DNA of 64,000 nt from Cryptomeria japonica (lineage: Eukaryota > Streptophyta > Pinopsida > Cupressales > Cupressaceae): the NCBI RefSeq assembly GCF_030272615.1, contig NC_081415.1:597867335-597931334 (forward strand), in the 5' to 3' direction. Below the pieces are notes generated by a model. It saw nothing but the letters and a program-made list of their open reading frames with translations, ran no database searches and had not been told where the DNA came from. The position numbers and the translations under genes are program-made. The stretch's first letter is position 1, and every line of letters starts with the position of its first letter. Below are positions 45,926 through 57,100 of the stretch, piece by piece.

Positions 45926-47929
45926 GACCTCTCGGTTCTCTCTCACTGCTGTAGACTATCAGAAAATATCTGTGCCAACCCTGGAGGAATCAATGGCTGG
46001 CGGGCTGCATCCCTCTCCTCCAGAGCCGTATCACATCCGCCTCCACCCTCTGCACTCTGGCCCGTAATCCCTCTAAATCACCATCCTACCACCGAATGAC
46101 ATCCTGTAGCCCTGCTATAGCTATACTCGTCCGGGCCTCCTCCAACATCCTCTCTGCCTCCTCCCCCTCTGCCCTCAAGGCATCCACATCTATCCTAATA
46201 GTATGCGGACTCTCTGTCAGATCAGATATGTCTTGATTCAACCACCCCACCTCTACCTCTAGGCTCTCCCCCTGAGCCCTCTCTACCTGCAGCTCATCCT
46301 CAACGGAATGAAGCCTCTCTCGATAGCCATCCCGCTCCTGCTGTTATCGGTCAAAATCAGCCTGTGTCGGTCCTCCCCTCTCTCTCGCCTGTGCCTCAGG
46401 GATATCCATGGGCACAACCTCTCCCTCCCCAACTGGAGCCTCCTCTCTCTCGCCTGCTGAAGCCTCCGTAGCCTCTCCCACTAGGGCATCCTCTCCATCC
46501 CCTCCCTCCTCCTCTGAACCCCTCTGCCACACAACTCGGACTCTCCTCTGCCCTTCGCCCGCTCCGCGCCCTACCCAAACTACAACTCTCTCTCCTAGGC
46601 CATCATCCTCCCCACTCACCACCTGATCAACCCCCGACCGACTCCAGCTCCTCATCATCCAAAACCCCAAGAATGGTAAGACGCACTAGCAAGTGCCCCT
46701 CCCACTAGCTCCTGTATCCACCTGTCATACCTGGGTCCTCCCTTGCTCCCATCTGCTCATCCCAGACTATGTGAAAAGCTATCTGGAAGCTCGTCTGCCC
46801 ATCCAAGGGACTCACTGTAGGCCCCCAATATCTCACCTCCCATGTAATCTGGGGATACACCTGGATATCGCCCACTATATCCTGCACCTGCCCAAGCTAT
46901 CGAGCCACCCTAAATGGAGAGTAATACTCCATGATATAGACTGACCTGCCAAAAATCCACATCTCAACTCCTGCCCAGTGCAACTGCCAGTCATCCCTCC
47001 ACCGCTCACACCCCAAAAATGGTCTCCATGTAAACTGCACCAGCTCATCTAGGATCCGTCTCCAAAACCACACGGATACTATCTGTGTGTAATGCAGTAG
47101 TCCCCTGTACCTATCCACAAACAACTTTTGTGGTCCTTTGTCCTAAACCCCTTGTGGCCGAGTCACTGCAATATGCTCCCATGCTCAGATGTGTAACAGT
47201 GTAACCCCCGTGGACAAACTGGCATACTCTCTGTAGGTCACCAGGTGCATATCATGATAAAGCTGGGCCAGCATCGTGAAGCCCCATGCATACTAAACAC
47301 CATCATGCACCATGAAGTAAACACATCAGCTCCACCCTAGAGGAAATCCATGTCCACCCAAATCCAGTAGGATCCGCCCACTCAAGAAGCCGTAAATCAC
47401 TAAATCAATCGAGGAATCTGCCGAATACCTATCACTCGACCCAAGTGTATCATGCTCCTATCTAGCATCAGTGGCGTCTCATACTCACACACCTCCCTCA
47501 GATAAAAATTGGCTGCATCCAACTGGTACTTAGGGATCATGCCATGAAAGGGGATCTTCAAGATCCTCCAAACATCTAATAGGGTCACTGTCGCCTCTTT
47601 AGTCACTAAACAAAAGGTGTTATATTGACTATCCCACCTCTTCACTAATGCAGTCATCATAGTAGTATGTGCTTGTATCCTAGGCCACTTGCCTACATAA
47701 TGTAATCCCAATGCATCTAGAACCTCTAGCTCATCGCGGCCTAACTCATGGTACAAACTCATCATCGCTAGCCAATGTTCCCTCGATGCTAGTGGTCCCC
47801 TCTCCACTTGCATCCGTTACACCAAATCATTACTTTCACACCTCAAAACCCCCTCCTCACCTCCGAAACCAACCATACCCTTTCTCCCATACCAAAAATT
47901 CTAAGCAAAAATGCATCCCCCCCTTCCCA

Positions 47930-48260
47930 GGTGCACGCACTAATTTACCTAGCGCTCATGCCAAAACCGTGACGCATGCACCATTTTGCAGGCACTCATG
48001 CTAACAGAGCTCCCCCTTTCCTCTATTTTCCCCTTCCACCCGTGTAATCCCTTGGGCACACGCACTAAAGCGCGAGCGGTCGCGTCAAAGTGTGAACGGC
48101 CGCGCTAAAGTGCAATCACTCACGCCGGTCCCCCTATAGCCCTCCCAAATTCTCCTACCCTAACTAGCTCCTGGCGAGCGCCCGCACTAATTGCAAGCGC
48201 TCGCGCTGTTCTAGGAGTGTGCGTGCTAAAACGATGATTAGCGCAAGCATCTTGCTTAAG
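47930..48260 (-). repeat. GCGC-rich words in the first intron of the Tat-A PMD gene
   Basis: Contains several GCGCGAGCG, GCAAGCGCTCGCG and TTTAGTGCG-type words in an otherwise AT-neutral stretch. They resemble the leader words at 27310-27830 of the same element. Confidence 0.6.
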
Positions 48261-48409
48261 CTTGACCCCTATTTCTAGCCCTAAGAATTACCTAAAATCA
48301 AAAATTTCAAATGAGGGATAGACCTACTCACTAGTTGTCCATATCTCATCGGTCAGTCAAAACGTCGGATCCTCTTAGCGCGATGATCAAAAACTGGAAG
48401 GCGGTCCAT

Positions 48410-48730
48410 CTCTCCTTCTCTTCTTCATTGCTGTGAGTAGCTCCAAGCCTTGTGTGTAACAATGGCCCCTCATTGGGTCCGTTGTGGCTTATATGAGCTC
48501 CCCATGAGGGCCCATTCTCCTCCACGGTCTCGCATCTCCTATTATTCTTTCCAAATTCTTCATGACTGCTTCATATTTCTTCCTCATTTATCCCTTCCAC
48601 CCTAAGTCTTCTTCCTCTTTTTTTTGAGAATTTTTTGCCCTTTTTCAAAAAAACTATCGAGGGGGCATACACCTCCCATGCTTTACACTGGGGCATCCTT
48701 TTCTCCTTCTATCTTCTACACACCGACAAA
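48410..48730. other. Tat-A DNA between the PMD gene and the LTR-like fragment
   Basis: No gene. It ends with a purine-rich block containing TCGAGGGGGCAT (about 48658) and CTGGGGCATC (about 48690), both repeated before the true 3' LTR near 62210-62260. Confidence 0.5.
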
Positions 48731-48790
48731 ATGTAGACACTTAAAAAATAATTATTTTAGTTTTTTTAATTCCTCACATAAATAATTCTG
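48731..48790 (+). repeat. Truncated copy of the Tat-A LTR start
   Basis: TGTAGACACTTAAAAAATAA followed by TTCCTCACATAA matches the first ~60 bp of the Tat-A LTR and is preceded by CAAAA as at 62345. The similarity then stops. Confidence 0.75.
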
Positions 48791-48806
48791 ATTTTAATCA
48801 TGTCTT

Positions 48807-50471
48807 TGTGTAGGGGAAAAAGCGAGACTGGGTTAATCATGCCCTAATCCTACCTTTTGACACACATTACGGAATACGAAAGAGCCTAGAGATATCGCAC
48901 AATTGGCTACTTCTTTTGGTGAAAGAGAGAGCCACGGGATATCTATTAGGATTTCTATTCCCTTGTTGAAATTGTAAGATCAAGTAATGCAAGTTCAAAC
49001 CCTAATCCCAAAATGCAAGTATAAACTAATAACAAGATTACAGAATTGAGATTAAACAATGAACAACTGTAAATACAAGGATGAAATAAGAATGCAGATG
49101 TGTACCAGGAGTTAAAATCGGACTGAAAATGTTCGGGACGGGGGCGCGAGCGCCACTGTCCTGAAAACTGCACTGGAAACTGCTGTTCTGCACTTTGAAA
49201 CACTGTCGGGAAGCTGTCTGAAAGCTGTCTATCCGGAGGACCAGGGCGCCCAGTGCCTCTGTCCCAGGGACCAGGGCGCCCAGTTCCCCTATCCTGGCAG
49301 GACCAGGGCACCCAGCGCTCCTGTCCCAGTCTTCTGCTCTGCAATTTGATATAGAGTGCTGTCTCGATCTTCTCTCTTCGGATCTGTATCTCGCGGCGTC
49401 GTCCAAATCCCGAAACCTGCAATGATATCTGAAAAGGGGTGTATGGGCGGCTATATAGGGTTTTGCCTTAGTCAAACCCCTGCTTCGGTGATTTCCACCT
49501 CCACGAATAGCCAAGTTGTTTTGTAAAATGTATTGTGTGTGCAGACCTAGTGTGTGTGCAAGGTCCTAAAATGCAAGAAAGCAAACTAGAGCAACCTAGA
49601 AAGTAAACCCTAATTGCTTGTAAATGATAGTGTAAATGCTCTAAATCAAGGTGCAATGTGATCTAAAGCATGAATAAATGATGTATTAAAGCTTATTTAA
49701 AGACATGAAAACAACATGAAATCATACCCAACCCTCAAGGGAGGAGTACAAGCCAATCTTCAGTCGGTAATCTCCTATTGTTCTTCAATGTCTTCCAAGC
49801 CCTTAAGTGGATGAATGAATTTGATATATGCTTGATAGAAGGATGTTGAATGTTGTTGAAGTCTTCAAAGATCTACTCTTTTGCTGCATATGAAGTCCCT
49901 GGAAACCAAAAATCCGATCCCTTCAAATGAGGAAAGAGAGCTTTTATGTATGAAACCCTAGGTCGTAAATTCGTATTTTGGCCGACCTAGAGATTGAATA
50001 TCCCGCCAATTTATTGGGGTTAAGCTTTATTTTATGATTGGATCGCGCTCCTAAAATTTCGAGAAAAATGTCCGGGACGATGTTGCACTTTGGGCACCAC
50101 GGTCCCGACAACTTTTTACCAAATTTTCAGGGCCGTCGGATATGATGATTTTAGAGAGAATCCTGAAGTTACAGGTGATTTCGAGATGTTTTGACCCCGA
50201 AACCAAGCCCCCAAGTTCGAAATAGGACTTAATTAGGGTTTTTGATTAAGTGGTGTATTGGAGGAATAAAATGCGAAGGGTGCGCTTTAGTGAAAAGGGC
50301 CCAATTTTATGATGTAGAGAATGATGAAATAGGACCTGAGACCTAATTAATTTGATTAATTAAGTGTTTAAGGAGAAATGCAATGCAGAATGTAAAATGC
50401 ACTAAGACAGGTGCTAAACTAGGTGTGAAATTGTACCACCCTAGCAAGTGCGTACAATTTACGATGCTACA
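48807..50471 (-). repeat. Tat-B 3' LTR (left copy)
   Basis: 1,665 bp. It carries three GC-rich units (49238-49330), the shared ~150-bp module (50044-50203) and a CTATATAG TATA site at 49451-49458. Confidence 0.93.
49238..49330. repeat. Three 30-bp GC-rich units in Tat-B left LTR
   Basis: Units begin GGACCAGGGCGCCCAG at 49238 and 49268, and GGACCAGGGCACCCAG at 49300. The right LTR has four such units. On the minus strand each reads GGCGCTGGGCGCCCTGGTCC-like, an imperfect hairpin. Confidence 0.85.
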
Positions 50472-50486
50472 TTTAGCCCCCACTTT
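50472..50486 (-). other. Tat-B polypurine tract
   Basis: AAAGTGGGGGCTAAA on the minus strand directly before the 3' LTR; the same as in Tat-C. Confidence 0.85.
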
Positions 50487-51055
50487 AGCGGTCATATGAG
50501 TACTACGTGCATATGCAAGCTAAAGTACAGAAAAGTAAACATTATTTGAAAAAAGATATATCCATAAGTTGTCGGACGAAGCCCCCAGCGGTATCTGCAG
50601 TACACAGTTAGGAACCGCACCCTACAAAACACACGTTAGATCACAGAATCACCTAATGCTTACTAGGGAAAGTGATGAAATCTGTGAGTAGCTATATGCC
50701 CTCCCTGTTTCGACTTGCTTATTAGGGAGGTGAAACAGGGTAGCATGTTTACTTGCAACAAATTGTGTAAGAGAGTATTGATGAGGGGTGTTCACTAAAT
50801 AGGCTTCATCAGAGCACTTTTTGGAACATCCCGAGAGTAGGGGAAGGAAAATACGATTCCAACACAACAAACGGTTCGAAAATCGCATCTCCCAAACTCA
50901 AGTTATGATAAAATGAATGACAGAGGAGAATTAGGGTTTCAAAAGTGAAAACAAATGAGAGTATATACTTTGAAAGTGACACATTTCTCACTTTGTTGAT
51001 TTCAAAATACTATTCATTGCAGCGGAGCCCACCTAGCCATCATCATGCCTTCACG
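50487..51055 (+). promoter_or_regulatory. Region upstream of the Tat-B PMD gene
   Basis: About 570 bp between the polypurine tract and the first PMD exon. A TATA-like GTATATACT lies near 50959, about 97 bp before the ATG, and could be the antisense promoter. Nothing else is recognised. Confidence 0.35.
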
Positions 51056-53594
51056 ATGACCGGAGCATCCCACGAGGATCGAGATCCTGCGCCAGGCCGT
51101 GATCGACGACGAGCCACTGACAAGGTGAGTTGACTGAACGTTTGACTTTTGATTCTTTCACATTTTGACTTTTTTATGATCGTATGCAGGCCTTGAAGGC
51201 TGACTGGGGCCCACCCAGGGTGCCATGGTCCCTGTGGGGTGCCCTGGTCCCCCCAGGGCGCCATGGTCCCTGACAGGGGCGCCATGGTCCCTTCAGGGCG
51301 CCATGGTCCCTAACAGGGCACCATGGTCCCTGACAGGGCGCCATGGTCCCCAATCAGGGCTTGGCGAGGGGTTACAAGGCTAACATACAATGTACGACAG
51401 TTTGCATTAGTGTTTTTGATGATCGAGTACTGATTACAGTCATGTTTTGATGTTGCAGGGTCTCCTGTACATGAGAGAGCATACAGCGGGACATATTCTT
51501 CGCAATTTGCGAGATCAGATTCCGCGGCTGACTCAGTCAGAGAGAGACACACTATCGATTGTGGGATTGTGGTCTGTGATTCTCATGCCGGCCATTCGAT
51601 TTCATCCTGCGATGCTGATGGCCTTGATGGAGCGATGGGATCCTGACACATGCACTTTTCACCTTCCAATAGGAGAGCTGACGATCACACTCAAAGATGT
51701 ATACCGTATACTTCGTCTTCCTATCAGAGGAGTGACAGTTACATACGTGACCGATCGATCAGCGGAGGATCATCAGAGAGAGCAGGTGTATTGCATAGGG
51801 AGAGTCATGCCGAGCGAGATGAGAGGTCGCATCATGGTCAGCTGGCTCTTACATCCTACAGGGGAGGTACCCCTTCTGAGATGCCTTATGATAGCCATCA
51901 TAGCACTAGCCGTCTGCCCTAATGGGCGAGGGATGCATATGCATGGGGGTCTCACATGGTGTATCAGAGCGATGGAGAGACACAGGAGAGTGTATGCTTG
52001 GGGTCGGAGTATGCTTGCACATCTCTATCACGACCTTGAGGAGTATGTATTCGGACAGGGGTTCAGTTTGATGACTTGCACACTTCTGCAGGTGTGGATT
52101 TTAGAGCACTTCACATGCACTAGGCCCGTCGGCTTTCCGCTGAGTGCAGTGAGCGAGCGACCTAGGGTGTTCGCTTATCCACTTACCAGCGAGTGGAGAT
52201 TTGGAGATTTGTTATATTGGAGAGTGATTTTTGACAGACTGACAGCCGAGGTGATAGTGTGGAGACCTTACCTACGGATGTACAGATGGGATGGTATGGA
52301 GAGACAGTTAGCATGCCTACAGAGGAACCGCCTACTGCGAGGATGATATGCACACATCATAGTCCCTTTCTACTTCGATCGAGTATGGAGGTAGTTCGGG
52401 CTAGAGCAGTGTGTTCCAGCCGATGTGCCCATCTATACTTGACATTCACGGGTCCTTCCCAGACCTAGAGCAGTAGCGAGACCGACGGTAGATGACATTG
52501 AGACTACAGACATAGAGGGATCTGATCAGGATGTAGTCACTGACTACTCTACAGAGCCTGGAGTACAGTGCAGGTACATCTCATGGTTTATGAGATCATA
52601 TCCAGGTCCTATCTTTTCACCAGATCATCTGATAGGCTATCCAGGCCCATGGAGACATGGAGACCAAGACGAGGACCAGGGATCTAGGTCAGAGGAGCCA
52701 GAGGAGGGAGAGGATCATGAGGAGGCGGGAGATCCTGATCCACCTACAGGCGATCAGTCCAGTGCCGAGGAGGAGGAGGAGGAGGGAGATGCAGGTGATG
52801 ATGCAGATGAGGATGAGGATGATGAGGAGGAGGATAGAGATGATGAGGAGGAATCGGATGCAGCTCCCCACCATTCAGGAGATGATACCATAGCTCTGGA
52901 TCCACCTCTTATTCCCCAAGAGGGGGAACATGAGGTGATACGGAGACCCGTTCCTAGTACCGTCTAGCCTACACCCATCGTGCACAGATTATTCGAGCGA
53001 GGGGAGCCTAGCAGTGCCCAGGCACAGATGGTACCATATCATGATCCCTACTGGCGTGAGGGAGATCCAGGTATAGTAGTTTTATATTGATTGATTAATG
53101 TTTTGATGATATAGAATGGTACTAACAAAAAATCTGTTCTACTGCCACAGCTAATGTGTAGGAGTGGCATTCCCTGATTCAGCAGGCAATGACAGACATT
53201 TCCATGATAGCACAGATCCCAGTTCCTCACAGATTGCCTATAGGACTCAGGGGAATGCGGGTCGGCATGAGGACTTGTTTTCCCCATTCTGAGTACAGGT
53301 AGATATATCGAGGGAGAGAGAGAGAGAGTCCTATCAGAGGACGTCCAGCGGGCATGGCAGAGAGAGAGAGTCCTATCAGAGGACCTCCAGCAGGCGCGGC
53401 GAGATCTAGCAGCAGCTCAGGCCGAGGCTACCACCTATCATGCGATCCTTATGGATAGGGATCGTAGGAGTTCCTCTCGGAGTCACTCACGGTCTGTATC
53501 ACGCTACACACCCATGGGTCCACCTTCACGGCCAGATCAGGAGGGAGCGTCCAGTCGACACTCTCCAGCCACTAGCCCTAGGGATAGGAGATGA
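51056..53594 (+). pseudogene. Antisense plant-mobile-domain (PMD) gene of Tat-B
   Basis: Exon 1 (51056-51124, 23 codons) starts MTGASHEDRDPAPGRD and ends AAG before GTGAGT. The intron (51125-51458) ends GTTGCAG and exon 2 continues in phase. The PMD core (to 52346) shows GLWSVILMPAIRFHPAMLMALMERWD split over the first 60 residues, TFHLPIGELTITLKDVYRIL, GGLTWCIRAMERH and LLQVWILEHFTCTRP. In-frame stops at 52344, 52395 and 52440 break the frame, which otherwise continues. A strongly acidic stretch with Glu/Asp runs follows (about 52660-52890). A second intron (about 53074-53149) and probably a third precede a coiled-coil-like part (LSEDVQRAWQRERVLSEDL) and an SR-rich end (SSSRSHSRSVSRYT), ending at TGA 53594. 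Function of PMD proteins in retroelements is unknown; host MAIN-type PMD proteins act in the nucleus in genome stability and silencing. Confidence 0.8.
51217..51351. repeat. GGGCGCCATGGTCC array inside PMD intron 1 of Tat-B
   Basis: Seven imperfect copies of GGGCGCCATGGTCCC with 18-23 bp spacing. The same GCGCC(A/C)TGGTCC core occurs in the Tat-C LTR hairpins and, on the minus strand, in the Tat-B LTR units. Confidence 0.85.
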
Positions 53595-54196
53595 TTTTAT
53601 GATGTAAAAGAGAGGTCACATTTTGGATATACAGTGACCTGTTTTTGTATACGATCCACATATATATATGTATATATACATGCTTCTCTTTGTCTCAAAT
53701 GTGTTATCTTTAATGCTTAAAACAATGTATATTTTGTTTTGATTAAATCTAATTCATTTGGTAAATGTACATGTATGTTCAGAATTTAATTTCCATGTGA
53801 TTGATTTCTCAATGCTCCATGATTAAATTGATACATGTGTGACTTAATTAAATATTTAATCAAGTACTACATTGATGATAAGGAAGACATATGCATTAAG
53901 TCTAAGAATCATATAACTAATGTGATTTAATTCTGAATTTAAACACAACATGATACGATTCTACTTAACACATAAAGACACTGTATAATATGCTAGCATA
54001 ATAGGAATGTAAATCTTTTACAATTTACATAAATGAATTCAAGACAAACTATAAAGTAAGAAGACACGCTTGTCAGGAATGAAGCAATATAGATTAAACA
54101 ACATAACATTTAATTCTATTTTGCTTTAATTAAGAGATACTATCATATTATCCAATGTTGAAGAATTGAAAAAGAAGATAGATGAAGAATGAAGAA
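53595..54196. other. Tat-B spacer between PMD gene and pol end
   Basis: AT-rich, with a TATATATATGTATATATA run near 53660 that may serve polyadenylation of the PMD transcript or of convergent pol transcripts. No gene. Confidence 0.5.
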
Positions 54197-57100
54197 TTAA
54201 GCATAATATCTACGCAAGTGCATAGCATTAATAGGTTCTTTAAGAGGCGTACCGTCTACATTCGCTATTTTGTAAGCACCTAATCCATAATCCTCAATAA
54301 CGATATATGGTCCAAGCCAATTAGGACTAAATTTTCCCTTTTCTGCAGGTAAGGCATTCACATTGCGCTGATTCTCATAAAGGACTAAGTCACCTACTGA
54401 GAAGGAACGTTGAATGACCTTATCATTATAGCTTCGTTGTAGAGTTTTGTGATACACTTGAATATGCTCAAGAGCGTTTATGCGCTGTTCATCAAGCATC
54501 TCAAGCTGTTGAAGTCGTTGTTCTCTATAAGAGTCATCATCTACTATACCTTTGAGAGGAACCCTAAGTGATGGAATCTCTAATTCTAAGGGCATAATAG
54601 CATCAGCACCATAAACAAGATTATAAGTAGTAGTTCCCGTAGCAATTCGTACACTCGTTTGGTAGGCCCAAAGAGCATAGATCAGCTGGTTACTCCAATC
54701 TTTACCATGCTTATTCACGGTTTTGCGAAGAATTTGTTCAATTATCTTATTGGATGATTCGGCTTGGCCATTTGATTGAGGATAGTATGGTGTAGAAAAT
54801 CGATGTTTGATATGATACTTCTCAAGGAATTTCTTCACGTCCTTGTTCTTAAATGATGTCCCATTATCTGAGATTATAGTGGAAGGTATCCCGAATCGAG
54901 AAATAATGTTTTCTAGAAGAAATTGACAAATCACTTCAGCAGTAGTAGAGCGAAGGGGAATAGATTCTACCCACTTTGTAAAGTAATCTGTTGCGGTTAT
55001 AATGAAGGTGTGTCCTTGAGATGAAGGAGGAGATATTTTTCCAATAAGATCCAAACCCCATGCGGAGAAAGGCCAAGAAGCTACTTGAGAACGGAGTTCT
55101 TGGGCAGGAGCATGAATCAGATTATTGTGTTGTTGACATTGATGACATTTTGTAACAAATGAAAAGGAATCCTTCTGCATAGTTTGCCAATAGTATCCCA
55201 TACGAAGCAATCTATGAACCAAGGATTTGCCCCCAAAATGTCCCCCACAGGCACCTGAATGTGCCTCTTCAAGAGCAACAGGGATTTCCGACTTGTTAAG
55301 ACAACGAAGGAGAAGACCATCATAACCCCTTCGGTATAGGACATTAGAAAGAATGATATACCTAGCAGACAGCTTGTGGATTCTAGCCCTAGTGTTCCTA
55401 TTAGCGGAATCAGGAAAGGTACCATCAGTCAAATATCTTACGATATGCGAGTACCATTCGTCTGAGTCTACAAAGTCACAACATGTTACCAGGCTAGAAT
55501 CATCTACAATAGCTGGAGAAATAAGGTTGTGAATAACGAATTTAAGATCGACCACAGGGTCCTCTAAAGATACCAGAGAAGCCACACATGCCATTGCATC
55601 CACATGTCGATTATCTTTTCGAGGAACGGGTTCCATAGTATAAGAATCAAAATTTTGTAATAAAGAGACAACAAGGTCTTTATATTGTGATAATTTGTCT
55701 TGTTTTGCTTGATATATTCCTGTTACTTGTCTTATAATCAATTGCGAATCTCCATAGATATGTATGTGTTTTATATTCAGAGCTAAGGCTGCTTTTATTC
55801 CCGCTATAAGAGCCTCATACTCAGTAATGTTATTGGTACACAGGAAATTTAGATGATATGATAAAGGAATGGACTTCTTTGTAGGAGAAATCAGAACAAC
55901 CCCTGCCCCCGATCCCGTACGACACTTAGAACCATCAAAGTATAACTCCCAAGTTTCATCTTTCTCTATAGAAAGAATGAAGTCATCAGGAAGAGACTCA
56001 GGGTTAGGGAAGGAGAAAGGTGAAGGGGCCTCAACTAAGTGATCGGTCAATGCTTGCCCTTTAATTTCTCTTTGTGAAACAAATTTAAGGTCAAATTCAG
56101 TTAACATCATAACCCACTTAGCTAGACGTCCTGATAAATCAGTTTTAGAGAAAAGATGCTTCAAAGGATCAAACTTTACCATGACGTGGACTTCTGAATT
56201 TAAAAGATAATGTCTCAATTTCTGAGTTGCAAACACCAAGGCCAAGCATTGTCTTTCTATCGCAGAATATCGGGTCTCATAATCGAGTAAGGTACGACTT
56301 ATGTAATAAACCAGACATTCCTTACCATCTTTATCATGTTGTGCCAACAATGCTGCGAGAGCATGAGAGGAAGCAGCTGTATACAGAAGGAAGGGTTTAG
56401 AAGGTTCGGCAGGTTGAAGAATAGGAGGACTAGCCAAATACACTTTTAAATCTTCAAATGCTTGCTGACAATCCTCATTCCATTGAAAAGTGATATCCTT
56501 TTTAAGAAGTTGAGTAAAAGGAAAGGTATGATCCGCAAGCTGAGACACGAACCTACGAATAGCTTGAATCTTTCCTTGTAAGCTTTTAAGTTGAGACACA
56601 TTTCTAGGAGGTGGCATGTTGACAATAGCATCTATTTTCTTAGTATCCACCTCAATCCCACGATGCAAAACTATGAACCCTAATAGTTTTCCACTATCCA
56701 CACCAAAAACGCATTTTCAGGGATTCAAGCGCATGTGATATTTATGAATTCTTTCAAAGATTTGACGAAGGACTTTAACATGATCCATGCGAAGAAAGGA
56801 TTTGGCCAAAATATCATCAACATAATCCTCTAAAATCTTATGCATATAATAATGAAAGATAAGGGTCATCGCTCGTTGATAAGTCGCACCGGCATTTTTA
56901 AGTCCAAAAGGCATCATTATCCAACAAAACGTCCCCCAAGGAGTGGTGAAAGCAGTTTTGAATTGATCTTGAGGGTTAATAAAAATTTGATTGTAACCTG
57001 AAAAACCATCCATGAAGGATAACAAGGCATGTCCTACCGTAGAATCAACTATCATGTCAATGTTTGGAAGAGGGAAATCATCTTTCAAGGAAGCTTTATT

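Larger units (their letters stand above)
38400..48409 (-). pseudogene. Antisense plant-mobile-domain (PMD) gene of Tat-A, interrupted by Tat-C
   Basis: Read on the minus strand. A putative short first exon (48409 to about 48334) starts MDRLPVFDHRAKRIRR. An intron-like GC-rich stretch follows, then a 137-residue part (47813-47400) with ALGLHYVGKWPRIQ, MTALVKRWD, TFCLVTKEATVTLLDVWRIL; this is the PMD N-terminal pattern. Further parts contain AWEHIAVTRPQGV (about 47190, one stop inside), FVDRYRGLLHY and WRRILDELVQFTWRPF (47124-46897). A charged tail (46670-46344) and a coiled-coil-like region (46340-45950) follow. Tat-C interrupts the gene there, and a Ser/Arg-rich tail resumes at 38646-38400. 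Frames differ between parts, so the copy is dead. PMD proteins (the MAIN/MAIL1 family in Arabidopsis) are also known from transposable elements. Confidence 0.72.

Noticed and set aside
46408-46626. Plus-strand open frame rich in Ser/Pro opposite the Tat-A PMD tail
   Set aside because: It is the mirror of the Glu/Gly/Arg-rich charged tail on the minus strand.
52657-52893. Arg/Met-rich frame over the acidic PMD stretch
   Set aside because: It is a frame-shifted shadow of GAGGAT-type codons encoding Glu/Asp in the PMD frame.
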